From Hymenobacter aquaticus (GTDB lineage: Bacteria; Bacteroidota; Bacteroidia; Cytophagales; Hymenobacteraceae), in assembly GCF_004765605.1 (NCBI RefSeq), contig NZ_SRLC01000003.1, forward strand, positions 1-64,000: a stretch of DNA of 64,000 nucleotides, written 5' to 3'. The position numbers and the translations under genes were made by a program. Positions 1-8,184 of the stretch are shown one piece after another. Within the stretch, counting starts at the first letter, position 1; every line of letters starts with the position of its first letter. The notes under the pieces are model-generated. The model made no database searches, was not told the origin of the DNA, and was given only the letters and a program-made list of their open reading frames with translations.

Positions 1-52
1 TGCTTTCGTCTGTTGGTCTCAGCGGCCGTCCCCTTCCTTCCGAAGCGGGCTG

Positions 53-85
53 CAAAGGTAAGAACCTTTTTTCGTACCTTCCAAA
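53..85 (-). promoter_or_regulatory. Bacteroidetes-type promoter, tandem copy 1
   Basis: Read on the minus strand there is TTTG (82-85), a 21-nt spacer and TACCTTTG (53-60), a full match to the Bacteroidetes sigma consensus TTTG-N19-21-TAnnTTTG. Transcription would leave the window to the left. Confidence 0.7.
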
Positions 86-144
86 CAAACCAGAAAACTT
101 TTTCTTTCGTGGTTCGTAGCCCGCATCCGTTCGATTTGGGAGTG

Positions 145-177
145 CAAAGGTAAGTACTTCGTTTTCTACTTTCCAAA
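145..177 (-). promoter_or_regulatory. Bacteroidetes-type promoter, tandem copy 2
   Basis: Minus strand TTTG (174-177), 21-nt spacer, TACCTTTG (145-152). Element sequences and spacing are the same as in copy 1, 92 bases away. Confidence 0.7.
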
Positions 178-249
178 CCAGCTGAAAACTTTTTTTTTCG
201 AGCGGTTCTTCCAGTGTCTGTCGCCCCGCCTCCGTTCGATTTGGGAGTG

Positions 250-281
250 CAAAAGTGCAGGATACGATTCGCTTTTCCAAA
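250..281 (-). promoter_or_regulatory. Degenerate promoter, tandem copy 3
   Basis: Minus strand TTTG (278-281), 20-nt spacer, CACTTTTG (250-257). The -7 box has C for T at its first base. The tRNA-Lys promoter of this window has the same -7 sequence and spacing, so it may still be active. Confidence 0.5.
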
Positions 282-446
282 CCTGCTCCCCCACTTTTCC
301 GTTAAATCAAGGCTGTTTTTACTGTTGATTATTCCAAAATACTGTAAAACAGCAGCTTGCTTTTCACCAAGCACAGACGCAAAAGTCGCTGTTCTTATTT
401 TTAGTGCAGGATATATTGCGTCATATAGCGGGTAGCTAAGCCCCTT

Positions 447-1709
447 TCATCTTGTGGCTTGTACCCGGTGCCTTTCAAACTGGTAAACTTTTTGGCCTAG
501 GTGGGCTAAGAAAGGCAAGCCGATGGACCCATATTCATAATTCCCGTCGTTTAGAATACCGTCTTTGTTTACATATATGACGGCGCTTAACATGAATTCT
601 ACGTTTTGGGCTGAATCGGTGAAGTAGGCAACATCGGCTAGATAGCCGTGGGACATGCCTACTATATTATATATATGCAGGCTCCCTTGGGCAATTGCCT
701 CCGGATTGCGGCCGTAATAGAGGTACTTTTTATACGCGTCGTAGAAACGCGGGGCAGTATAGAGGGAGAAACCGGAGCCGTGCGGGGTCTGATGCAGGTA
801 CTGGCGGAGGAAGGTATAGTCGGCGGCGGATAGGTTGAACTGCTGACTGGCTGGCGTGGCCGAGGGAAACAGGACGGAGCGAAGTATATCCGTAATGCTT
901 TGCAGGGGCAGATAATTGGCAGTAGTGAAGTCGTAAGGCTTGTAGATGATCTGGCCGCCGGCTTGGTAGCCTCGTCCCTTGCTGATGCGCCCCAAAGGAA
1001 ACCCCAAAGGGCTGGGATTAACCACCGCCGGCTGCTGATAAATAGCATGGCCGCTTTTGTCGTAAAAAGTAAACGGGTTGGTATGGCGATTGGCGCTAGT
1101 ATCACAGGGGGCAAAACGACGGACGATGCGCGTCTCGGGATACCCGAGGGACCACAACCGCTCGTTGAGAGGACGCTGACCCAGAAATTCATACAGCCGG
1201 TTGTAAGCGCTGTTGTCGCTGACCAGTAGCATCCGCTTGACGTAATTGGCTACGGTATTGACCTGGTCGGAGTCGGCGGGGATTTGGTAGGGCACGGCGG
1301 TCTGGCAACGGAAGGCCGCGCCAATTGACAATGGACTGTTGCGCGTGAGACCGGGCTGGCGCAGCTGGTTGAGCTTTTCGAGCGCCAGCGCGGCCACGGG
1401 CAGCTTGACCAGGCTGGCGGGGTTGAAATACTGTCGGGCGTTGAGGCGAAAATTATGCTGGGTGAACTCCGGACGGTTTTGGGCGTCGCGCTTTATCTGG
1501 GTGTAGATGATCTGGACCTCGTAATCGTCCGCTCGCCCGATGATGGGCAGCAACTTCGGGTCGGAACGGAGCAGGCTGTCCAGCAAAGGGCTGTCCGCAG
1601 ATTGCCGGGAAGCTGGCGGCACGGCTGACCCGGCCGGCAGCAGAGCAAGCAGCCCCAGACAACTCAAGGCGAGAAACAGGAAGCGCAAGGTGGGGAAAGG
1701 ACGGGCCAT
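447..1709 (-). CDS. Exported beta-lactamase-fold serine hydrolase
   Basis: A 420-residue protein with a Sec signal peptide (hydrophobic residues about 9-28, AGSA near the cleavage site). The class A beta-lactamase/DD-peptidase motifs are visible: SxxK as SLVK (S99, K102) inside NPASLVKLPV, and SDN at 164-166 in LLVSDNSAYNRL. The usual third motif KTG is not seen; the corresponding stretch is probably NIVGMSHGYLADVAYF near the C terminus. It therefore belongs to the penicilloyl serine transferase fold. Whether it hydrolyses beta-lactams, acts on peptidoglycan or on something else cannot be told. It stands alone, transcribed leftward, with the next gene upstream ending in a strong hairpin. The ATG at 1709 gives a complete signal peptide. 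Confidence 0.75.
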   Translation of the reverse strand: MARPFPTLRFLFLALSCLGLLALLPAGSAVPPASRQSADSPLLDSLLRSDPKLLPIIGRADDYEVQIIYTQIKRDAQNRPEFTQHNFRLNARQYFNPASLVKLPVAALALEKLNQLRQPGLTRNSPLSIGAAFRCQTAVPYQIPADSDQVNTVANYVKRMLLVSDNSAYNRLYEFLGQRPLNERLWSLGYPETRIVRRFAPCDTSANRHTNPFTFYDKSGHAIYQQPAVVNPSPLGFPLGRISKGRGYQAGGQIIYKPYDFTTANYLPLQSITDILRSVLFPSATPASQQFNLSAADYTFLRQYLHQTPHGSGFSLYTAPRFYDAYKKYLYYGRNPEAIAQGSLHIYNIVGMSHGYLADVAYFTDSAQNVEFMLSAVIYVNKDGILNDGNYEYGSIGLPFLAHLGQKVYQFERHRVQATR

Positions 1710-1764
1710 AAGTGCAGGAAAGATACTCGCCCGACGCTGTTTGAGACTGGCTACTTACCCAAAC

Positions 1765-1793
1765 GAGGCTCCAACCCTAGTGGTTGGAGCCTC
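1765..1793 (-). terminator. Hairpin downstream of the 1822-3111 gene
   Basis: Perfect 12-bp stem GAGGCTCCAACC with a 5-nt loop, 28 bases after the stop codon of the leftward lipoprotein gene. The U tract is poor. Confidence 0.6.
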
Positions 1794-1821
1794 GCCCAGA
1801 TGAATACTAATAGTGTCGTGC

Positions 1822-3111
1822 TTAAATAGCCGGGGCCGTGCGGCGTTTGGCCAGCAGCAGGTTTGAGTCGTTCTGGCGCCAGTTGTAGCCCGTGCCGAAC
1901 GGCAAAGGGCGGGGCCGGTGCAGCGAATCGGCATAGGCCTGGGTAAGGACGGGCTGATACTGCTTGGCAAACAGGTTGATGGGGCGCTTGTAGGTACCGT
2001 AGTAGGTAAAGCGCCAATCGGCGGGACGGAAATACTTCATGGCAATGCCCGAGTCGTCTTGCAGCACGTAGTTGCTACGCTCCAGAATCAGGTTGCGCAC
2101 CTTGGAGAAGTAGCTTTTGTGCATCAGGTAAGTGGCCGATTTGACGTAGGTCGTGAGCGGGCCGAGGCTGCGCACGTACTTCAGGGCGGCTTCCTGGGTC
2201 ACGCCCAGCTTCCAGTCGCTGAGGTCGGCGGAAAGGTAGACCACCGTTTTTTCGATTCCCTCTTTGCTGCGCAGTTTCACTTCCACGCCGGGCACCACCT
2301 TAAGGCCGGGCTTCTGCACCGTTGCCGAATCAGCGTCGGTGAGCTGGCCCTCGGGCGAGAGCTGGACGTAGCGCAGGGCCTCGACCTGGTGGTCGGTGCG
2401 GGAGGCAAACAGCAGCAGCAGCGGCACTACGCCCCCGATGTTGACCCGCTGGTTGGTTTTAGCGGCCGTTTTCAGGATGGAATTTGCCTTACTGATGGCA
2501 TTGCTGTCCGGCTTTTTATTATTGAGCTCCACGGCCATGTCGTTGGTGCGGAAAAAGCTGAAGTTGAGCACCGACCACAACGACGCCTTCAGAGCCGGGT
2601 ACAGCTTCGGGTTGGCCAACGTGCTTAGGCTGGGCACCGTGCCAATCGGCTCCAGGCCCATCAGCACGTAGGTCTGGCTGGTGGGAAACATCGTGACGAC
2701 GTTCAGCAGGTCGGGGCCGCTGAAGGGGTAGAAGACCGTGGGGCTGCCGGCGCGCACCGAATCCAGCTCGGTGGCTGCCCACTGCTGAATCTTGCTGGTG
2801 CGGGTCTGGTGGTAGGTGACCCAGCTCTTATCGGCGTCGGCGGCAAAGGCCTGCCAGGCGGCGGAAGACGTCAGGGAACGAAGCTCACTTTGGCGGCTCA
2901 CCCGGCTGCCGGCCATGTACGCGGCAATATCCTGCAGGCGAGTAGTATCGGGGGCAGGTAGCGCGGGGGCCACCGCCGCGGCTGAATCGGGGGCGGCGGG
3001 GGCAGCTACTTTGGCCGCGGCGGATTGCTCAACGGCCGGCTTTTTTTGCTCGGAGCAGGAAGCCAGCAATACGATAAGGGCCGGCAGCAACCGGATACGG
3101 GATAAACGCAT
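1822..3111 (-). CDS. Uncharacterised lipoprotein
   Basis: Predicted 429-residue exported lipoprotein of unknown function. The start is placed at the ATG at 3111, not 39 bases upstream at 3150, because it gives a clean lipoprotein signal: MRLSRIRLLPALIVLLASC with the lipidated Cys at residue 19. An Ala/Pro-rich linker of about 45 residues follows, typical of surface or periplasmic lipoproteins. The rest is a mixed alpha/beta globular region without a motif I recognise; near the end is a Tyr- and Arg-rich stretch. It is probably monocistronic, ending in the hairpin at 1765-1793. It could be an envelope protein conserved only among Cytophagales, but the sequence alone gives no function. Confidence 0.7.
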   Translation of the reverse strand: MRLSRIRLLPALIVLLASCSEQKKPAVEQSAAAKVAAPAAPDSAAAVAPALPAPDTTRLQDIAAYMAGSRVSRQSELRSLTSSAAWQAFAADADKSWVTYHQTRTSKIQQWAATELDSVRAGSPTVFYPFSGPDLLNVVTMFPTSQTYVLMGLEPIGTVPSLSTLANPKLYPALKASLWSVLNFSFFRTNDMAVELNNKKPDSNAISKANSILKTAAKTNQRVNIGGVVPLLLLFASRTDHQVEALRYVQLSPEGQLTDADSATVQKPGLKVVPGVEVKLRSKEGIEKTVVYLSADLSDWKLGVTQEAALKYVRSLGPLTTYVKSATYLMHKSYFSKVRNLILERSNYVLQDDSGIAMKYFRPADWRFTYYGTYKRPINLFAKQYQPVLTQAYADSLHRPRPLPFGTGYNWRQNDSNLLLAKRRTAPAI

Positions 3112-3183
3112 GGAGTAGTGGAGAAAACGGAAGAATATCAGCGGGGGCAAATGTAAATAGTTCGGGCGGATAGCTGCTGGCCT

Positions 3184-4497
3184 TCAGACCGCCCTGAGCC
3201 GCCGACCCAGGAAATACACTCCCGCCCCTACTGCCAGCGTGGCCAAGCCATACAGGGACTCGGTGGGCTTGTCGCGCAGAATGAAGACGAGCGTCCAGCC
3301 GCTGAGGGCCAGAAACAGCAGCGGCGTAACGGGGTAGCCCCAGGCGCGGTAGGGCCGGGGCAGGTCGGGGCGGCGCACCCGGAGCACGAACAGGCCCAGC
3401 ACCGTCAGGAAGGTGAACAAACTCAGGATAAAGCCCGCGTACAGCAGCACCTGCTCGAAAGTGGAGGTCAGAATGAATACCAGGGTGAGGAAGGTCTGGA
3501 GCAGCAGGGCCCGCACCGGAATGCCGTTGCGGCTAACCACGGCCAGGCCGCGCAGCGCGGGCAGGTCTTCGCCCATCACCTGGATAATGCGGGGGCCGGC
3601 AAAAATCATGGAGCTGACGGTAGACACCAGCAGCACGGCAATAACGGCACCCATCAGGCGGCCAATGGCTGGGCCGAAAATCTGGCTGGCGGCCACGTAG
3701 CCTACTTCCAGCTGGCCGGCCAGGCGCGGAATGGGCGTGCCGTAGAGAAAGACGAAATTGAGCCCTACATATAATAAGAGTACCACGGCCGTGCCCGCCA
3801 GCAAAATCCGGGGCAGGTTGCGCTGCGGATCGGCCACCTCGCCGGTGAGGTAGACGGCGGCATTCCAGCCCGAATAGGCATACGAGACATAGATAAGCGA
3901 AACGGCAAAGGCCGGGCTCAGCAGCTGCTGCCAGTCGGGCGCCTGGGGCAGAAACGCAATGGGCTGGGGCGCGGCTACTAGCCAGCCAGCCCCGATAAAA
4001 ACAACCAGCACCGCCACTTTCACGGCCGTAACCACCACTTGCAGCCGGCTGCCGGCCTTGCTGCTGGCCGCGTGCACGGCCGTCAGCAGCAGCACTACCG
4101 CTACCGACAACGCCTGAGGCGGCACGGCGGGCCAGACGCTGGCCGCGTATTTTCCCAGGGCCATAGCCGCCAGAGCCGTGGGGGCCGCAAACCCGACCGT
4201 AGCCGACACCCAGCCGGAAAGAAAGCCCAGGGCCGGATGGTAAATCTGCGACAGGTAGTGGTACTCGCCGCCGGAGCGGGGCATGGCCGCGGCCAGCTCG
4301 CCGTAGCACAGGGCTCCGCACAAGGCAATCAGGCCGCCCACGGCCCAGAGCATGAGCAGGGCAAAGCCGCTTTGAATGCCGAGCACCTGAAACCCGAGAC
4401 TGGTAAACACTCCGGTGCCGACCATGTTGGCAATAACAATGGCGGTACCGGTCAGGAAGCTGATTTTGTAGGGTTGGGCGCTGGTTTGCTCGGGCAT
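3184..4497 (-). CDS. APC-superfamily amino acid permease
   Basis: A 437-residue inner membrane transporter with about 12 hydrophobic segments. The family hallmark is in TM1, where IANMVGTGVFTSLGF carries the GxGxF substrate-binding kink, and the loop after TM2 has GELAAAMPRSGGEYHYL, typical of the amino acid/polyamine/cation (APC) group. Members are proton-coupled amino acid transporters or exchangers; the substrate cannot be read from the sequence. Its length is normal for the family. It is leftward, separated by 140 bases from the gene upstream, and has no partner binding protein, as expected for a single-component carrier. Confidence 0.9.
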   Translation of the reverse strand: MPEQTSAQPYKISFLTGTAIVIANMVGTGVFTSLGFQVLGIQSGFALLMLWAVGGLIALCGALCYGELAAAMPRSGGEYHYLSQIYHPALGFLSGWVSATVGFAAPTALAAMALGKYAASVWPAVPPQALSVAVVLLLTAVHAASSKAGSRLQVVVTAVKVAVLVVFIGAGWLVAAPQPIAFLPQAPDWQQLLSPAFAVSLIYVSYAYSGWNAAVYLTGEVADPQRNLPRILLAGTAVVLLLYVGLNFVFLYGTPIPRLAGQLEVGYVAASQIFGPAIGRLMGAVIAVLLVSTVSSMIFAGPRIIQVMGEDLPALRGLAVVSRNGIPVRALLLQTFLTLVFILTSTFEQVLLYAGFILSLFTFLTVLGLFVLRVRRPDLPRPYRAWGYPVTPLLFLALSGWTLVFILRDKPTESLYGLATLAVGAGVYFLGRRLRAV

Positions 4498-4581
4498 GCA
4501 GTAGTCGTAACGAGGCCCAAAGATGCATATTCTGGCCGCCGCAGACCACCGCGCGGCATTTCAGTGGTACTTATAAACGCC

Positions 4582-4615
4582 AAGAAGCTCATCAGCGGGG
4601 GCCAATGAGCTTCTT
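4582..4615 (-). terminator. Hairpin after the DUF2480 gene
   Basis: Stem AAGAAGCTCAT paired with its complement across a 12-nt loop, just beyond the stop of the leftward gene at 4638. It lacks a long U tract. Confidence 0.5.
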
Positions 4616-4637
4616 TCGGACAGGGCAAATACAACTT

Positions 4638-5153
4638 CTACGCCTGCACCTTCGGGCGCTTGTAGAGCGGCACCGTGCTGCACGGCTCGCCGTACATAAT
4701 GCTGGACGTGACGGGCAGCAGCTTCTGCATGATGGCCACGTAGGCGTAGGTCGGCACCGGAATGTTGCCGCAGCCTTTCACTACCACTTTCGCGTCGCGG
4801 AAATCCTCGGCGTTGATGGCGGCAATGGCCTCGTGAAACAGCTCCTGCTCCAGCGCCTCCAGGTCGCCGAACACGTAGCGGTGGGCGTGGTTCTGGAGCT
4901 TGGATGCCAGCAGCATGTAGGCCCAGGTGGGCACAATGGCGTCGGCTGAGCAGACGATGGCCACGTTTTTGCCGTCGTACTGGCTCCAGTCGTGGGTTTT
5001 GATGAACTCCCGGAAATCCTTTTCCCGCAGCATCAGCCCGTGGAAGAGGTTGTCCTTGATGTCATACACTACCCGCTCGCCGGGGTGGATAAACTCTTCC
5101 AGGTTCAGCGAGGTCAGGGCGCTTTGCGCGACGCGGTTGATGAGGTCTTCCAT
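4638..5153 (-). CDS. DUF2480 family protein
   Basis: A 171-residue soluble protein recognised as the DUF2480 family, which is confined to Bacteroidota and has no assigned role. Characteristic segments are LEEFIHPGERVVYDIKDNLF near residues 18-38 and FREFIKTHDWSQYDGKNVAI at about 48-67, followed by a region with two Cys (IVCSADAIVPTWAYM and KGCGNIPVPTYAYV). No signal peptide or membrane segment is visible, so it should be cytoplasmic. It lies 21 bases downstream of tsaB and in the same direction, so the two are probably co-transcribed. No function is inferred. Confidence 0.85.
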   Translation of the reverse strand: MEDLINRVAQSALTSLNLEEFIHPGERVVYDIKDNLFHGLMLREKDFREFIKTHDWSQYDGKNVAIVCSADAIVPTWAYMLLASKLQNHAHRYVFGDLEALEQELFHEAIAAINAEDFRDAKVVVKGCGNIPVPTYAYVAIMQKLLPVTSSIMYGEPCSTVPLYKRPKVQA

Positions 5154-5174
5154 ATACTTATAGAGTAGTTCGCG

Positions 5175-5861
5175 CTACTTGGCTTTCGGGGTTGTCGTGT
5201 GTACTTCCTTCAGATAAAACGGCTCGTAGTAGGCTACGTCCCGGAAATCCTGCCGCAGAAAAGCCTCGTAGGCCAACGCCCCGACGGCAACTGCCGAAGG
5301 CTCGACGTCAGTCAGAAAACCGGCGTTGGCAGAATCTACGAGCGGGGCAAACTTCGCCGCGCCGTTGCCAAAGAATAACAAGCGGTGGTGGGCTAATTGT
5401 TCGGCCAGCGTCTCCGAATCCAGAATCAGCGGGGCCGGGGCCAGCACTTCCCGGCCGTCGGGAGCGTACAGGGCGCTGTATACTTCCATGCGGCGGGCGT
5501 CGAGCATGGGGCACAACAGCAGATCCTCGGCCGGCGGCGTGTAGGCGGCTACCTGCCGGGCCATAGCCGGAAGCGTACCAATGGCAATCAGCGGAATGTC
5601 CAGCGCGTAGCACAATCCCTTCGCCGCCGCCCCGCCAATGCGCAGACCCGTGTAGGAGCCCGGCCCGTCGGATACAGCTACGGCGGCCAGCTCCTGCAGC
5701 GTGGTGCTGGTATTGTCCAACAGCTGCTGAATCAGCAGGCTCAAGTGCGAGGAGTGCGACTTTTCCAGCCGCAGCTCCGTTTGGCTCAGCAGCTGCCCGT
5801 CGCGGTGTAGGGCAATGGAACAAACCGGGGACGAGGTTTCAAGAGAGAGGATGAGCGTCAT
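5175..5861 (-). CDS. tsaB: tRNA threonylcarbamoyladenosine synthase subunit TsaB
   Basis: A 228-residue ASKHA-fold protein that dimerises with TsaD in the bacterial t6A37 modification complex of ANN-decoding tRNAs. The N terminus MTLILSLETSSPVCSIAL and the signature GPGSYTGLRIG (residues 66-76) are diagnostic. Like other TsaB proteins it lacks the metal-binding His residues of TsaD, fitting a scaffolding role. It is followed 21 bases later by the DUF2480 gene. Its first 23 bases overlap the end of the membrane-protein gene upstream, in a different frame, which suggests translational coupling or a recent insertion of that upstream gene. Confidence 0.95.
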   Translation of the reverse strand: MTLILSLETSSPVCSIALHRDGQLLSQTELRLEKSHSSHLSLLIQQLLDNTSTTLQELAAVAVSDGPGSYTGLRIGGAAAKGLCYALDIPLIAIGTLPAMARQVAAYTPPAEDLLLCPMLDARRMEVYSALYAPDGREVLAPAPLILDSETLAEQLAHHRLLFFGNGAAKFAPLVDSANAGFLTDVEPSAVAVGALAYEAFLRQDFRDVAYYEPFYLKEVHTTTPKAK

Positions 5862-6372
5862 CAGCTTGAGAAAATTCTTGTATAAGGTTCAAGCGAGGCT
5901 GGATAAACCAAATTCCAATCGGCCAGAAAAAGAGTAGCACGAATGTACCTAGGTACTGGCTAACAGTTGGCGTTTCACGCTGTTCGATGGCAACCAAGAT
6001 TGCCGCGACAAACCAATGTGCATGTACAGCCGCAAAGAGCACATACATCATTGGCAAAAACCCAGCATTGTGCGCTTTAAAGCTGCTGGTAGTAATACGG
6101 AAATCATCACTATCCATGATTGAACTGATACCTACTGCAAGAAGGAGTAGAAATACATCAACCAGAAACCAGAAAAGTGAATAGTCAAACCCACTCCCCG
6201 ACTTGTAAAGGGCATTGCCCAGCAGTGCAAGCCACCCAAAAAATAGCAGCGAATTAAGCAGAACAAAAAACTCAACAACGACTGGATCTTTAACAAACCA
6301 TGGTATGACATGCGTTGAGCTGAGTACTAGGAATATTTGCCAATGCTTTGCTCGGAGTAAAAAATCACCCAT
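5839..6372 (-). CDS. AT-rich polytopic membrane protein
   Basis: An unrecognised 177-residue inner membrane protein with about five hydrophobic segments and a C-terminal FFWPIGIWFIQPRLN segment. The frame stays open to 6438, but the terminator of the upstream protease gene (6399-6428) lies inside that extension, so the internal ATG at 6372 (MGDFLLRAKHWQIFLVL) is the better start. The last 23 bases overlap the start of tsaB. Its base composition is clearly AT-richer than the genes on both sides, and its codon use differs accordingly, which suggests acquisition from another source. No function can be proposed. Confidence 0.65.
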   Translation of the reverse strand: MGDFLLRAKHWQIFLVLSSTHVIPWFVKDPVVVEFFVLLNSLLFFGWLALLGNALYKSGSGFDYSLFWFLVDVFLLLLAVGISSIMDSDDFRITTSSFKAHNAGFLPMMYVLFAAVHAHWFVAAILVAIEQRETPTVSQYLGTFVLLFFWPIGIWFIQPRLNLIQEFSQADDAHPLS

Positions 6373-6398
6373 TTGGCTGAATACTATTAAGGAATATA

Positions 6399-6428
6399 AA
6401 AAAGCAGGCTCAAAACTGAGCCTGCTTT
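6399..6428 (-). terminator. Rho-independent terminator of the ctp gene
   Basis: AAAGCAGGCTC pairs with its complement around a short loop; on the minus strand it is followed by a run of T residues. It begins 22 bases after the protease stop codon. Confidence 0.8.
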
Positions 6429-6449
6429 CTATTTGCAAATATACAACTC

Positions 6450-8156
6450 CTACTTCCCTCCCGCCGTCTTGCGGTTGGCTTCGGGCCGGGTCTTGGCTTC
6501 CGGGGTGCCGGGCTTCAGCAGGGCCGCGTAGCGCGGCGCGTCGTTGATGACCTGCATGGCCGTCAGGATGTTCGGGTCGTCGTCGAAGCTGGCCTCGATG
6601 CTGCCCTTCTGAAAGTAGTAGCGCGACACGATTTCCTGCTCCAGCAGCTCCCGGATTTCGGGCTTGAAGCGGGTCAAATCGTTGCTCTTGTTGGTCGACA
6701 CCTTTTTGCGGATAGCTTCGATTTCGGCTTTCACGTCGTCGTAGTGCTTTTCCTCCTTGGCCTTCTTGGTCAGATCGGTCAGGCTTTTTTCCACGTCGGT
6801 GCTGTAGTTGATGTCCTTGCCGTTGAGGTACTGCACGAACTTCTGGTAGTCGGCATCGGAGAGCTGAAACTCGCGGGCCGAGGCAATGGTGGGGTGCTCA
6901 GACCGGTAGCGGGTGGCAAAGTCGAACAGGTAGTTTTTCTGCAGCAGCACCCGGGTGATGTCGGCAATTTCCTTTTCCTGCACCTCCACGTCGGGCGCTA
7001 CGCCGCCGCCGTCGTACACGATCCGGCCGCTCTGGGTTTTGAAAGCCGTGCGCAGTGAATCCGGAAACTTGCCCAGCGTGCCGTCGTCGGCGCGGTGGGC
7101 GTAGTCGATTTCCTGAATGCAGCGGCCACTGGGAATGTAGTACTTGGCCGTCGTCACCTTCAACTGGGAGTTATAGCTCAGGGGCCGGGTCGCCTGCACG
7201 AGGCCCTTGCCGAACGTCCGCTCCCCGACCACCACGGCCCGGTCGTAGTCCTGCAACACCCCCGACACGATTTCGGAGGCCGAGGCCGAGCGGCTGCTGG
7301 TGATAATCACCACCGGAATCTGGGTGTCGAGCGGGGCGTCGAGGGCCTTGTAGGTCTTGTTCCAGTCCGACACCTTGCCTTTGGTGCTCACCACGTCCAC
7401 GCCCTTCTCCACGAAGACGTTGGAAATATTTACCGCCTCGTTGAGCAGGCCGCCGGGATTGTCGCGAATATCGAACACGATTTTCTTGGCCCCCATTTCC
7501 TTGAGCTTGGTCACGGCCATGCGCACTTCCTTGCCAGCATCGACCGTAAAGCTGTTCAGCTGAAAGTAGCCGACCTCCGGAGAAAGCATGCCGTAATAGG
7601 GCACATTGTCGACCTGGATTTTGTCGCGGGTGATGTTGACCTCCATCGGCTTTTCCTGGCCGTAGCGCGTTACTTCGAGCTTGACGGTGGAGTTGGCCTG
7701 GCCTTTCAGCAGCTTGCTGATGTCGGAGTTATTCTTCTTCTCAACGTTGACGCCGTTGATGCTCAGAATCTCGTCGCCGGGCAGCAAGCCGGCTTTCTGG
7801 GCGGGGTAGCCTTCGTAGGCGCTCTGCACGATGGTCTTACCCGCGCGCTTCACCACCACCGCCCCGATGCCGCCGTACTGCCCGGTCGTCAGGGTGCGGA
7901 AGTCCTCAATGTCGTCCTCGGGAATGTAGTTGGTATACGGATCCAGCGACTTGAGCATGGCGTCGATACCGGTCTTGACCAGCTTGGCGGGCGTCACCTC
8001 GTCCACGTAGAACGTGTTTACCTCCTTGAACAGGGTGGCAAAAATGTCGAGGTTCTTGGCAATTTCGAAGTACCGCTCGTTGTCCGAAGCAGAGCGAAAG
8101 GATGCGAGCAGCGCGGCGCCTCCGAGGAGCAAGCCAGCAACGGTAGTTTTGCGCAT
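6450..8156 (-). CDS. S41 family C-terminal processing peptidase
   Basis: A 568-residue tail-specific serine protease of the CtpA/Prc group with an N-terminal signal/anchor (MRKTTVAGLLLGGAALLASF). The order is a helical N-terminal region, a PDZ domain (residues about 75-165, with GDEILSINGVNVEKK), and the S41 core, where SSRSASASEIVSG supplies the nucleophilic Ser and RTFGKGLVQ the general-base Lys. The C-terminal region of about 180 residues is helical. The ATG at 8156 is preferred because the upstream alternative at 8222 would overlap rnpA. It lies 28 bases downstream of rnpA, on the same strand. Such enzymes process or degrade periplasmic proteins by their C termini. Confidence 0.92.
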   Translation of the reverse strand: MRKTTVAGLLLGGAALLASFRSASDNERYFEIAKNLDIFATLFKEVNTFYVDEVTPAKLVKTGIDAMLKSLDPYTNYIPEDDIEDFRTLTTGQYGGIGAVVVKRAGKTIVQSAYEGYPAQKAGLLPGDEILSINGVNVEKKNNSDISKLLKGQANSTVKLEVTRYGQEKPMEVNITRDKIQVDNVPYYGMLSPEVGYFQLNSFTVDAGKEVRMAVTKLKEMGAKKIVFDIRDNPGGLLNEAVNISNVFVEKGVDVVSTKGKVSDWNKTYKALDAPLDTQIPVVIITSSRSASASEIVSGVLQDYDRAVVVGERTFGKGLVQATRPLSYNSQLKVTTAKYYIPSGRCIQEIDYAHRADDGTLGKFPDSLRTAFKTQSGRIVYDGGGVAPDVEVQEKEIADITRVLLQKNYLFDFATRYRSEHPTIASAREFQLSDADYQKFVQYLNGKDINYSTDVEKSLTDLTKKAKEEKHYDDVKAEIEAIRKKVSTNKSNDLTRFKPEIRELLEQEIVSRYYFQKGSIEASFDDDPNILTAMQVINDAPRYAALLKPGTPEAKTRPEANRKTAGGK

Positions 8157-8184
8157 ATAAAGGACTAGAAGCGAGAAAAGTAGC

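Larger units (their letters stand above)
1..446. other. Non-coding region with tandem leftward promoters
   Basis: No convincing gene lies here. The first 281 bases hold three promoter copies that point left (listed separately), embedded in a degenerate repeat of roughly 92-105 bases. Copies 2 and 3 share an identical 20-base stretch just downstream of the -7 box. Bases 282-446 are AT-richer and show no recognisable element. An open frame at 214-435 runs through promoter copy 3 and has no family resemblance, so it is not called. Confidence 0.6.

Noticed and set aside
214..435. Possible 73-residue gene at the left edge
   Set aside because: It crosses promoter copy 3, has no homology I can recognise and no usable upstream signal.
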